Below are positions 26,041-34,913 of a stretch of DNA of 64,000 bases, piece after piece. The notes beneath the pieces are model-generated. The model made no database searches, was not told the DNA's origin, and saw nothing but the letters and a program-made list of their open reading frames with translations. The position numbers and the translations under genes were made by a program. Each line of letters begins with the position of its first letter. Position 1 is the stretch's first letter. The stretch comes from Chitinophaga sp. YR573 (GTDB lineage Bacteria > Bacteroidota > Bacteroidia > Chitinophagales > Chitinophagaceae), in contig NZ_FOJF01000001.1 in NCBI RefSeq assembly GCF_900110995.1, positions 1,195,199-1,259,198 of the forward strand. The letters run 5' to 3'.

Positions 26041-27997
26041 AAGAATGTATAATCCGCTTTAGCTGTAGATTGGTGACCGGTGCCACCACCAAAGGATATT
26101 TTTCAATTGTCACATAACTGGAGTCCAGACCGAAGCCTCTTTCTTCTGAAAGACTGATCTTTTTCAGGAAGAAGTACATCCTCATAACCAGGCGCTCATA
26201 CAGCGGAAGGTCATTATCATGGGAAAGGAATTTTTCCATTACAATAAACTGGAAGTCGCCTACCACATTGTTCTTGCTCAATGATTCGTAACGACTGGTG
26301 ATATTCACTTCCTTATTACGCACCATATCTTCCACCACCATGCGGAACATCAGATTAATACGCTGTTCCACTTTAAATCCTAACCTGAACTCTACGCGAA
26401 TCACTTCATTAGGAATGATCGTCTGCACAGAATATTCACTGAGATAAGGTTCATCTACCACATCCACATGCACAAACCAGTAGATATCCGCCCTTTTAGG
26501 CTTCTTATTCAATATGGAGTAAATGATCTTATGTTCAATTTCTTTCGGGTTATCCGCACTGCTCATGTATACAAGGTGAGTAGCATACTTGGGGATAGTA
26601 GTATCGTTACTCAGTTCCTGCATGATAGGCAGATGATCTTCCAGACGCACGAATTCCACATACCTGTTTTTGATCTTACGGGATTTAAACCATACAATCA
26701 TAATCAGGAAGAGGATGCCTGCAACTATTACAGTTACATAACCACCATGCATGAATTTCACCAGATTGGCAAAAAGGAAGGAAAACTCAATAGTAAAATA
26801 GATAATGAGGTAGATGAGGATCAGACTTAGCCGCACCCGTCGTGTATATAGATAGAACGCGAACAGGCAGGATGTCATCAGCATACAGATCGTTATGGAC
26901 AAACCATAGGCCGCCTCCATCGCACTGGATTCTTTGAAGATCAGTACTATTGCCACACATCCAACAAAGAGCATGGTGTTAATACCGGGAATATATAACT
27001 GCCCACGCATTTCTGTGGGGTAATTGATTTTTAATTTAGGCCACAAGTTCAGCCGCATTGCCTCGGAGATCAGTGTAAAAGATCCTGAGATCAATGCCTG
27101 ACTGGCGATGATAGATGCCAGTGTAGCGATGAGTACCCCAAAGATGACAAACCATTCAGGCATAATAGTAAAGAATGGGTTCTGATCTTTAGGGATGATC
27201 TGACCACGTTGCGTCAATAACCATGCACCCTGTCCCAGATAATTAAGGATCAGGCAGGTTTTTACAAATATCCAGGAAACCCGGATATTACCTTTTCCGC
27301 AATGCCCCAGATCGGAGTAAAGGGCTTCTGCCCCGGTAGTACAGAGGAATACCGCTCCCAGTATCATGAATCCGCGTGGATAGGTGGTCAGTAACTCAAT
27401 AGCATAATGCGGACTGAACGCCTTTAATATAGAGAGATCATCAGCAAGATGCGACATACCCAGTATACCAAGCATTGAAAACCACACTACCATGATAGGC
27501 CCAAACAGTTTTCCGATGGATACAGTACCAAACTGCTGTACAACAAAAAGTCCTGTTATAATGGTGAGTACGATCTTAACAATCGTCCACTGACTAAGGT
27601 CCTTAAATACTTCGAGTGTACGTAACCCCTCAATAGCAGAGGTTACCGTAATAGGTGGGGTGATGATACCATCCGCCAGCAGGGCAGCACCGCCGATCAT
27701 ACCAAATATTACGGCCCATTTGGCATGCCTTCTTACCAGGGCATATAATGAAAAAATCCCGCCCTCGCCCTTGTTATCGGCACGGAGTGTCAGGATCACG
27801 TATTTGATAGTTGTCTGTAAAGTCAACGTCCAGATGATACAGGAGATACCACCTATAATAAGCAGATCGCTTACGGGGTTATTACCTACTATAGCTTTGA
27901 AAACGTATAACGGAGAGGTTCCAATATCACCGTAAATAATACCTAGTGCTACTACTAAGCCGGCCAGGCTTACCCTGTTAATGTCTTCTTTTCTCAC
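26039..27997 (-). CDS. kup: KUP-family potassium uptake protein
   Basis: A proton-coupled potassium importer of the KUP/HAK family in the inner membrane. Family motifs at the N terminus are GIIYGDIGTSPLYVFK, followed by ADNKGEGGIFSLYALV and about twelve membrane segments; the C-terminal roughly 200 residues form the soluble domain (VYMSSADNPKEIEHKIIYSIL). The start is set at the GTG at 27997 (VRKEDINRVSLAGL), giving 652 residues. A longer in-frame reading from 28105 would place its first codons inside the terminator of the upstream ompA gene and adds a non-conserved stretch. The neighbour genes do not suggest a specific regulation. Confidence 0.93.
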   Translation of the reverse strand: MRKEDINRVSLAGLVVALGIIYGDIGTSPLYVFKAIVGNNPVSDLLIIGGISCIIWTLTLQTTIKYVILTLRADNKGEGGIFSLYALVRRHAKWAVIFGMIGGAALLADGIITPPITVTSAIEGLRTLEVFKDLSQWTIVKIVLTIITGLFVVQQFGTVSIGKLFGPIMVVWFSMLGILGMSHLADDLSILKAFSPHYAIELLTTYPRGFMILGAVFLCTTGAEALYSDLGHCGKGNIRVSWIFVKTCLILNYLGQGAWLLTQRGQIIPKDQNPFFTIMPEWFVIFGVLIATLASIIASQALISGSFTLISEAMRLNLWPKLKINYPTEMRGQLYIPGINTMLFVGCVAIVLIFKESSAMEAAYGLSITICMLMTSCLFAFYLYTRRVRLSLILIYLIIYFTIEFSFLFANLVKFMHGGYVTVIVAGILFLIMIVWFKSRKIKNRYVEFVRLEDHLPIMQELSNDTTIPKYATHLVYMSSADNPKEIEHKIIYSILNKKPKRADIYWFVHVDVVDEPYLSEYSVQTIIPNEVIRVEFRLGFKVEQRINLMFRMVVEDMVRNKEVNITSRYESLSKNNVVGDFQFIVMEKFLSHDNDLPLYERLVMRMYFFLKKISLSEERGFGLDSSYVTIEKYPLVVAPVTNLQLKRIIHS

Positions 27998-28088
27998 AAG
28001 TATGCAATTGATTAAAAAAGCGTCCAAAGGTAAGTCGAAATGTGGATATCTACAAATGAGTATTTGAACGGGTATCCCCCCAATGTGA

Positions 28089-28123
28089 AAACCCCGTCCT
28101 GACAATAAGCCAGGACGGGGTTT
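28089..28123 (-). terminator. Terminator after the OmpA-family gene
   Basis: A perfect 13-bp stem (AAACCCCGTCCTG 28089-28101 with 28111-28123) and 9-base loop; on the minus strand it lies 22 bases after the ompA-type stop and is followed by TTTT counting the stem end. Confidence 0.88.
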
Positions 28124-28144
28124 ATATCTTCACTAGTGAAACAC

Positions 28145-29692
28145 TTAGTTAGCAGGAGCTAAATCTACAGTGCTAGACTCACCAGGAGTGTTTTGTTTGA
28201 TGAAGCGACCGCGATCGATACCTTGCTTGTCAGCCAGGTAATCAATAACTGCGTCTACTCTTCTGCTGCTCAGATCAACACCACCTTTCTTACCCTTAGC
28301 ACCAGCGTGACCGGTAACCAGGATGTTACAAGATGGGCTAGTTCTCAGCGTGTTAGCTACGCTAGACAGAATTGCTTCGTTTTCTGCAGAAACTTTAGTA
28401 GAGTTACCTTTGAAAGAAGCACTTGGCAGAACCAAGGTATTGCAATCAGTCTTAACAACTCTGTCTTTGCAACATTCAGGATCTGGGCATTTACCAACAC
28501 CATCAGCATCAACTGGCTGGCAATAAGTAGGCGTGATCAGCTGTTTGTCTTTGAAGTCAGGAACACCATCACCATCAGTATCTTTAGCAACACCGTGTAC
28601 ATCTACAGGAGCACCTGCTGGAGTATTAGGCTCACGATCGAATTGATCAGTTACGCCATCACCATCAGCATCAGGCAATACCGGAGTAGGCAGCTTCATG
28701 TGACGAGGAGCGCTCAGTTCGTTGTAAGCGTAGTTCAGAGGGTTTATCCACCATAATGGCTCAACGCGTTTAGCTGGATTACCAAGGTTGAAGTTCAGAC
28801 GAATGCTTGTGTAGCTGAATGCATCTTTGTGGTTGCTAAATGGAGCAGAGTAACCGTCCAGATAGTCATCAAAGTACAGTGTGTATTTTTCTTCAACACC
28901 AATGTTGAAACGTTTAGACACTCTGAATGCAACACCAGTACCGAAGTCAGCACCGTGACGCAGTAATTGGTTGTCGCTTTTACGACCGATGCTAGCTCTG
29001 TTACCCTGTGAAGGAGCGTTAGATTCGTAGCTATCACCATAACCAAGAGCTTTCAGCTGGCTATGGATGTCTTTACGACTAGCTGTGAAATCAATACCAG
29101 AGTAATTATAAGCGGCATTGCTGCTATTCAACGCATCAACGTCAACATCGATCAGACCGAGGCTGTAACCACCGAATACATACCAGTTTACTTTAGGCTG
29201 AGCCTTGTAGAACAGGATGTTGCTCAGGGAAGCAATCAGGTCGAAAGACAACTGGTGAGTAGCTGTTTTGTAGTTAGGAACAATCATACCGCCGTTCGCA
29301 GCAGCTGTAGCAGCCCATGCACTACTATTGTTCGTAATAACTGGTCTTAATCTGTAGTCCATACCCTTATCGAAAGAACCAGTGTATTCAGCTCTTACAG
29401 AAAAAGTGTGACCAAGTGATTTTCTCAGAGAGATACCGCCACCAAATCCTGGTCTAGCAGGAATGGTACCGTTGATCACATGCAATCCACCATGGAAACC
29501 TAATTCCCACATATCGCGAGGTTTCGCAGGGAAATCATACTGGTGGTTGGAGAAGTTGTTCTGTTGGGCCTGTCTTGAAGCTGGAACTTTGGTTGAATCC
29601 AGGGCGTCATAAACAGGGGTAACTTGTGCAAAACTGGTAGACGCCGCTAAGAGCATAGCGCCGCCCAGTAATAAGTACTTTTTGCTTGCCAT
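28145..29692 (-). CDS. OmpA-family outer membrane protein with thrombospondin type 3 repeats
   Basis: A 515-residue outer membrane protein. The signal peptide is residues 1-22 (ends STSFAQ). Residues about 60-325 form a beta-barrel-like region (ELGFHGGLHVING, FNIGVEEKYTLYFDDY), followed by Asp-rich thrombospondin type 3 repeats (DADGDGVTDQFD, DTDGDGVPDFKD) that bind calcium in known proteins, and a C-terminal OmpA/MotB-like domain (about 405-515). In the last domain the usual GHTD motif reads GHAG (461-464), so the Asp that normally contacts diaminopimelate is missing. It is monocistronic, with a near-consensus promoter and its own terminator, as expected for an abundant envelope protein. Confidence 0.9.
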   Translation of the reverse strand: MASKKYLLLGGAMLLAASTSFAQVTPVYDALDSTKVPASRQAQQNNFSNHQYDFPAKPRDMWELGFHGGLHVINGTIPARPGFGGGISLRKSLGHTFSVRAEYTGSFDKGMDYRLRPVITNNSSAWAATAAANGGMIVPNYKTATHQLSFDLIASLSNILFYKAQPKVNWYVFGGYSLGLIDVDVDALNSSNAAYNYSGIDFTASRKDIHSQLKALGYGDSYESNAPSQGNRASIGRKSDNQLLRHGADFGTGVAFRVSKRFNIGVEEKYTLYFDDYLDGYSAPFSNHKDAFSYTSIRLNFNLGNPAKRVEPLWWINPLNYAYNELSAPRHMKLPTPVLPDADGDGVTDQFDREPNTPAGAPVDVHGVAKDTDGDGVPDFKDKQLITPTYCQPVDADGVGKCPDPECCKDRVVKTDCNTLVLPSASFKGNSTKVSAENEAILSSVANTLRTSPSCNILVTGHAGAKGKKGGVDLSSRRVDAVIDYLADKQGIDRGRFIKQNTPGESSTVDLAPAN

Positions 29693-29750
29693 AATTGTTT
29701 TCTATTTAAAAACTGTTAAAAATTTACTAATAACCCGTTTTTTTACCCAG

Positions 29751-29781
29751 CAAAGGTAAAATTCTCAAACGATAATTCAAA
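29751..29781 (-). promoter_or_regulatory. Promoter of the OmpA-family gene
   Basis: On the minus strand TTTG (29781-29778), a 19-base spacer and TACCTTTG (29758-29751) match the Bacteroidota housekeeping promoter (TTTG, 19-21 bases, TAnnTTTG) exactly. The predicted transcript start near 29744 leaves a leader of about 50 bases. Confidence 0.85.
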
Positions 29782-29856
29782 TTTTTGTTGCAATATTATT
29801 TTCATTGATAACTACTTAACTATTAGCGCTTAGTCAAAACAAATGCCATACCTTAA

Positions 29857-29889
29857 TTTGGTTTGGTATATAACGAATAAGCATATTTG
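29857..29889 (+). promoter_or_regulatory. Possible promoter of the polyprenyl synthase gene
   Basis: TTTG (29857-29860), 21 bases, then CATATTTG (29882-29889), a 7/8 match to TAnnTTTG. The leader would be about 110 bases. Confidence 0.4.
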
Positions 29890-30005
29890 TTATAACTAAA
29901 ACAAAGTAATGTTAAAGTTATGTTACTCCCTTATATACAAATTAGGGGCCAAATTGTTAAATTTTAACTTTAAAAGCATAGCTTAGCAATCTTTTTAGTA
30001 CACCT

Positions 30006-30971
30006 ATGGACGAAATTAAACACCTGATCAGTAAGGAATTACGAGATTTTGAAAGCAAATTTGCAGACTCTGTAAAAAGTCATGTCCCCCTGTTGGACAG
30101 GATCATGCATTACATCGTTAAACGCAAAGGAAAGCAGATCAGGCCCATGTTTGTACTCCTTTCCGCAAAACTCTTCAGTAACGACATACAGGAAGGTACC
30201 TACAGAGCAGCCGCACTTGTAGAACTTCTTCATACAGCCACTCTCGTTCATGATGATGTTGTGGATGATGCCAATGAAAGACGCGGATTTTTCTCTATCA
30301 ACGCTTTGTGGAAAAATAAGATCGCAGTTCTCGTAGGAGATTATTTATTATCTAAAGGATTGTTATTGTCTCTTAATAATAATGATTTCAGATCCTTACA
30401 GATACTCTCCGAAGCCGTAAAGGAAATGAGCGAAGGTGAATTACTACAGATAGAGAAAACCCGCAAGCTTAATATTAAAGAAGACATCTACTTCGAAATC
30501 ATTCGCCGTAAAACAGCATCCCTGCTGGCTTCTGCCTGTGCAGCAGGCGCATGGAGTACCACTGCAGATGAGGAAATCACAGAAAAGATGCGCCTCTTTG
30601 GAGAAAAGGTGGGAGTCGCCTTCCAGATCAAAGACGACCTCTTCGACTATGGCTCCGACAAAATAGGCAAACCTACCGGTATAGATATCCGGGAAAAGAA
30701 ACTCACACTACCTCTTATTTATACTCTCGAACACGCCACTACTGAAATCAGACGCCGTATTATCAACATTGTGAAGAATCACAACACAGATAAAGAACGT
30801 GTAGCTGAAGTCATAGAACTGGTGAAAACCTCTGGTGGCATTGAATATACCAGAGATAAAATGTTCGAATACAGGGACGAAGCCCTTGCAATCCTCCACA
30901 GTCTTCCCGAAAATGACATCCGGGCCGGGTTAGAAACTCTCGTTAGATATACAACAGACCGTACTTTTTAA
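30006..30971 (+). CDS. Long-chain trans-polyprenyl diphosphate synthase
   Basis: An isoprenoid chain-elongating enzyme that condenses isopentenyl diphosphate onto an allylic primer, probably making the side chain of menaquinone. The first Asp-rich motif is DDVVDD (D83-D88, in LVHDDVVDDANERRG) and the second is DDLFD (D210-D214). Small residues five and four positions before the first motif (A77, T78) leave the product pocket open, in keeping with a long-chain product. The length of 321 residues is normal. recJ follows 70 bases downstream on the same strand and may share its transcript. The chain length (C35 or C40) cannot be read by eye. Confidence 0.88.
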   Translation: MDEIKHLISKELRDFESKFADSVKSHVPLLDRIMHYIVKRKGKQIRPMFVLLSAKLFSNDIQEGTYRAAALVELLHTATLVHDDVVDDANERRGFFSINALWKNKIAVLVGDYLLSKGLLLSLNNNDFRSLQILSEAVKEMSEGELLQIEKTRKLNIKEDIYFEIIRRKTASLLASACAAGAWSTTADEEITEKMRLFGEKVGVAFQIKDDLFDYGSDKIGKPTGIDIREKKLTLPLIYTLEHATTEIRRRIINIVKNHNTDKERVAEVIELVKTSGGIEYTRDKMFEYRDEALAILHSLPENDIRAGLETLVRYTTDRTF

Positions 30972-31041
30972 AATATAAAACCTATCTTCCGACAAAAGAG
31001 ACAATTTAACCTTCTTTAGATACTACAACTAATACGCCTTG

Positions 31042-32751
31042 ATGCAAAAACGCTGGACAGTAAGATCTTATCAACCTAAACAGGAAGCATTGCTACAGTC
31101 CTTACTGCGCATACACCCCCTGTTATGCAGGTTACTGGTACAGCGGGGAATGCATACGTATGAGGAATCCCGGTTATTTTTTCGCCCTACCCTGGCCGAT
31201 CTTCACGATCCCTGGTTAATGAAAGACATGGACAAAGCGGTTTCCCGCATTGAACATGCCTTTTTCATGAAAGAAAAAATACTGGTATTCGGAGATTATG
31301 ATGTGGACGGTACCACTGCCGTGGCTACTGTATATGATTTTCTACACGCCTTATATGATAATATAGAATTTTATATCCCTCACCGTTACCGCGAAGGATA
31401 CGGTATATCCACACAGGGTATAGAATATGCCCGTGATAATGATGTAAAACTTGTGATAGCACTGGATTGCGGGATTAAAGCCGTGGAACAGATCACCTGG
31501 GCAAAAGAGCATGGGATTGATTTTGTAATATGTGATCACCACCTGCCGGATGCCATACTACCTCCGGCTGTAGCGATATTAAACCCTAAACAGTACGACT
31601 GTCCCTATCCATATAAAGAACTGAGTGGCTGTGGTATTGGCTATAAGCTGATCTCCGCTTTTGCACAGAAACAGAATGTACCGGAACAAAGCGTTCACCG
31701 TTATCTCGACCTTGTAGCAACCAGCATTGCAGCGGATATCGTTCCTATGACAGGAGAAAACAGAGTGCTGGCTTTTCATGGACTTAAAAAGGTAAATGAA
31801 TCCCCCCTTCCCGGTATACAGGCACTGATACAGCTGAGTGGTCTGAAAGAACAACTCACCATCTCTAACCTGGTATTCGTAATTGCACCACGTGTAAACG
31901 CTGCCGGTAGAATGGATGATGCCCGTAAAGCCGTTAACCTTTTCGTAGAAACAGATATGGAAAAGGCGATGGAGATCGCGAAAGTGTTACACGCTGATAA
32001 CTTCGACCGTAAAGAAGTAGACAGCACTATCACCAAAGAAGCAGTTGCCATTATAGAAAATGATTTAGAATTACAGGGCCGTAAATCAACAGTACTCTAT
32101 AAACCAGACTGGCATAAAGGTGTGGTGGGGATTGTTGCTTCCCGTCTTATAGATAAACATTATTACAGACCTACTATCATTCTGACACTCAGCAATGATA
32201 AAGTTGCGGGCTCCGCCCGCTCTGTGACCGGGTTTAACGTATACGAAGCTATCCATAAATGCAAAGATCTTCTTGAAAACTATGGAGGTCACTTTTATGC
32301 GGCAGGCATGACACTAAAGCCTGAAAATGTTCCTGCTTTTCAGGAACGATTTGAGCAGGTAGTTGCCGAAAGCATAGACCCAGAGCTACTGAAGCCGGAA
32401 ATAGTGATCGATACAGAGATCACATTACACGATATTACACCCAAGTTTTTTAGAATACTCCAGCAATTTGAACCACTGGGACCAGATAATCTCCGGCCTG
32501 TTTTCCTTGTAAGAAATGTAATGGACAGCGGGTATTCCCGCCTGGTAAAAGATGAACACATAAAATTCTCTGTAAAACAGGGAAGGTCATCTATCTCTCA
32601 TACAGGTATCGGATTCTACATGTCCGAAAAATTCCCCATTGTATCCACTCATCAGCCATTTGATATGGTTTTTACTATTGATGAAATTGAATGGAATGGT
32701 AAAATGAATCTGCAGTTAAAAGTAATCGATATCAGAAGTTCGAAACCCTAA
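31042..32751 (+). CDS. recJ: Single-stranded-DNA-specific exonuclease RecJ
   Basis: RecJ is a 5'-3' exonuclease on single-stranded DNA that acts in recombination and repair. The DHH-family motifs are present: GDYDVDGTTA (residues 84-93), LDCGIKAVE, CDHHLPD with D165-H166-H167, APRVNAAGRMDDA, and the DHHA1 motif GGHFYAAGMTL further on, followed by an OB-fold-like C-terminal domain. With the ATG at 31042 it is 569 residues; a TTG directly before it was not used. A bidirectional terminator follows. The gene lies after the polyprenyl synthase with a 70-base gap. Confidence 0.94.
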   Translation: MQKRWTVRSYQPKQEALLQSLLRIHPLLCRLLVQRGMHTYEESRLFFRPTLADLHDPWLMKDMDKAVSRIEHAFFMKEKILVFGDYDVDGTTAVATVYDFLHALYDNIEFYIPHRYREGYGISTQGIEYARDNDVKLVIALDCGIKAVEQITWAKEHGIDFVICDHHLPDAILPPAVAILNPKQYDCPYPYKELSGCGIGYKLISAFAQKQNVPEQSVHRYLDLVATSIAADIVPMTGENRVLAFHGLKKVNESPLPGIQALIQLSGLKEQLTISNLVFVIAPRVNAAGRMDDARKAVNLFVETDMEKAMEIAKVLHADNFDRKEVDSTITKEAVAIIENDLELQGRKSTVLYKPDWHKGVVGIVASRLIDKHYYRPTIILTLSNDKVAGSARSVTGFNVYEAIHKCKDLLENYGGHFYAAGMTLKPENVPAFQERFEQVVAESIDPELLKPEIVIDTEITLHDITPKFFRILQQFEPLGPDNLRPVFLVRNVMDSGYSRLVKDEHIKFSVKQGRSSISHTGIGFYMSEKFPIVSTHQPFDMVFTIDEIEWNGKMNLQLKVIDIRSSKP

Positions 32752-32821
32752 GATTGTAGAGCTATTATCACAATTTGCTTATCATTCACCACTTTGGGTA
32801 ATCTCACTTTCTCACATAAAA

Positions 32822-32857
32822 AAATCCCGTCCGGGTTATAGACCTCGGACGGGATTT
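32822..32857. terminator. Bidirectional terminator between recJ and htpG
   Basis: A perfect 12-bp stem AAATCCCGTCCG (32822-32833) with CGGACGGGATTT (32846-32857) and a 12-base loop, flanked by A and T tracts on both sides. The recJ stop is 70 bases to the left and the htpG stop 21 bases to the right. Confidence 0.88.
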
Positions 32858-32877
32858 ATATTTATACGTTTATTTAT

Positions 32878-34719
32878 TTAGTTCCTTTTCTCACCTTCCA
32901 TTAATTCCACACTTCTGTTCACGAAGGCGGTAAGATCAGCACCTGTCAACAGGTTTTGTGATAACAACGCCAGGTCGGCCAGGTTACGCACTTTCTTCTG
33001 TTGTCTGTCTTCATCACCTTCATTCAGGATCTGCAAATAAATCGGATGATTTGCGTTTACTGTCATATTAATCTCATCAGGCATGCTGGCATACCAGCTC
33101 ATTCCACTACCACCGGCTGCTGCCATATCTTTCATACGACGCATTAATTCCGGACGGGTTACAATTACCGGCTGCGCTTCAGCACTCAGACCTTTGAGTT
33201 CTACTTTAACATGCTGCTGTGGCAGGTGACCAAACAACTCTTTCAGTTTTGCTTCCTGGTCCTGTGACAACACGCTGTCTGCTTTTTCATTCTGATCAAT
33301 CAGGTTATCAGTGATATCTGCATCCACACGGGTAAAGGATACTTTTTCCCATTTGGATTCCATCGTGTTGATAAACGCGGCATCTACCAGCGTATCCATC
33401 TTCACAATTTTATATCCTCTGTTTTTAGCAGCCTGTATATAGCTATCCTGTTGAATAGGATTAGTTGCATACAGGATTATCAGATTACCATCTTTATTAG
33501 TTTGTAAGGCGGTAGCTTCCTGTTTGTATTCCTCCAGTGTGTAATATTTGCTGGCATCCACATCCTGCATGATCAGGAACTTGTTCCCTTTTTCCTGGAA
33601 CTTATCGTCTGTCATCATACCATATTTGGCAAACAAACCGATAGATTCCCATTTTTCTTCAAAACCAGGACGGTCGTTACGGAATATTTCATCCAGCTTA
33701 TCCCCTACTTTCTTTGTAATATAAGCACTGATCTTTTTCACATTGGGATCTCCCTGCAGGTAACTTCTGCTAACATTCAGTGGAATATCCGGACTGTCAA
33801 TAACACCATGCAGTAACATCAGGAATTCAGGAACGATATCTTTTACTTCATCAGTTACAAATACCTGGTTGGAATAAAGACTGATCTTATCCTTCTGTAT
33901 TTCGTAGCTCTTATTGATTTTGGGGAAGTAAAGAATACCTGTAAGACTGAAAGGATAATCTACATTCAGATGAATCCAGAACAGTGGTGGTTCTGAGAAA
34001 GGATATAATTCCTTGTAGAAGTTCTGGTAATCTTCTGTAGTTAATTCACTTGGCTTTTTAGTCCAGGCGGGATTTGTATTGTTAATCTGTTTGTCGCCAA
34101 ACTTCACAGGTACCGGCAGGAACTTACAGAACTTTTCAAGGATGGTTTGTATGCGATGCTCATCCAGGAACTCCTCACTTTCTTCATTAATATGCATCAC
34201 GATGTCAGTACCGCGATCTTCTTTAGTAGTTTCTTCCAGCGTATATTCCGGACTGCCATCACATTCCCAGCGTACAGCAGCAGCACCTTCCTTATGAGAT
34301 TTGGTAATGATTTCCACTTCATTGCTCACCATGAAGGAAGAATAGAACCCTAAGCCAAAATGGCCGATTATATTCGTTCCGTCACCCTGACCTTTATATT
34401 TAGTCAGGAACTCTTCTGCACCTGAAAAAGCTACCTGGTTAATGTATTTATCAACTTCTTCCGCTGTCATACCAACACCACAGTCGGAGATAGTCAGCGT
34501 TTTTTTCTCTATATCCAGTTTTACAGTTATTTCCAGGGCGCCCAGTTCGCCTTTGAATTCGCCAACACTGGCAAGGGTTTTCAGCTTTTGGGTCGCATCA
34601 ACTGCATTACTCACCAGCTCGCGGATAAAGATCTCATGATCCGAATAGAGGAATTTTTTGATAATGGGGAAAATGTTCTCTGTTTGAACACGTATTGCGC
34701 CTTTCTGCATGGGTGTCAA
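32878..34719 (-). CDS. htpG: Chaperone HtpG (Hsp90 family)
   Basis: A cytoplasmic ATP-dependent Hsp90 chaperone of 613 residues. The GHKL ATPase domain has the motifs FIRELVSNAVDATQKL, ISDCGVGMTAEEVDKY and IGHFGLGFYSSFMV, within roughly residues 1-230. The middle domain contains the catalytic-arginine region LNVSRSYLQGDPNVKKI, and the C-terminal dimerisation domain ends around ANHPIYLQILNEGDEDR. A 194-base divergent gap separates it from the nuclease gene. It contains a 7-bp stem (CGGATAG with CTGTCCG, one G-T pair), but no CIRCE element or heat-shock promoter was recognised. Confidence 0.95.
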   Translation of the reverse strand: MTPMQKGAIRVQTENIFPIIKKFLYSDHEIFIRELVSNAVDATQKLKTLASVGEFKGELGALEITVKLDIEKKTLTISDCGVGMTAEEVDKYINQVAFSGAEEFLTKYKGQGDGTNIIGHFGLGFYSSFMVSNEVEIITKSHKEGAAAVRWECDGSPEYTLEETTKEDRGTDIVMHINEESEEFLDEHRIQTILEKFCKFLPVPVKFGDKQINNTNPAWTKKPSELTTEDYQNFYKELYPFSEPPLFWIHLNVDYPFSLTGILYFPKINKSYEIQKDKISLYSNQVFVTDEVKDIVPEFLMLLHGVIDSPDIPLNVSRSYLQGDPNVKKISAYITKKVGDKLDEIFRNDRPGFEEKWESIGLFAKYGMMTDDKFQEKGNKFLIMQDVDASKYYTLEEYKQEATALQTNKDGNLIILYATNPIQQDSYIQAAKNRGYKIVKMDTLVDAAFINTMESKWEKVSFTRVDADITDNLIDQNEKADSVLSQDQEAKLKELFGHLPQQHVKVELKGLSAEAQPVIVTRPELMRRMKDMAAAGGSGMSWYASMPDEINMTVNANHPIYLQILNEGDEDRQQKKVRNLADLALLSQNLLTGADLTAFVNRSVELMEGEKRN

Positions 34720-34913
34720 TTTTTAAAGAAGGGGTTCCAAAGGACATGCCAGCAGACGGATAGCTGACAAACTGTCCGCCTTATCTTAACAAATAATTCA
34801 TGTACAGACATTTAGAACTCTAACACAAATGTTGTAGTTTTAATTACCATTAGCTTGAACATACCTAATATATAGTTATTACCCACCCCTGATAAACTAA
34901 ACTGTCGTTTTAC

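Larger units (their letters stand above)
29693..30005. other. Divergent ompA-polyprenyl synthase intergenic region
   Basis: A 313-base AT-rich gap with no gene. It contains a strong minus-strand promoter for the OmpA-family gene (29751-29781) and a weaker plus-strand candidate (29857-29889). Confidence 0.7.

Noticed and set aside
27998..28105. Upstream extension of kup to an ATG at 28105
   Set aside because: It overlaps the hairpin terminator of the OmpA-family gene and encodes a segment not found in KUP proteins; the GTG at 27997 gives the expected N terminus.
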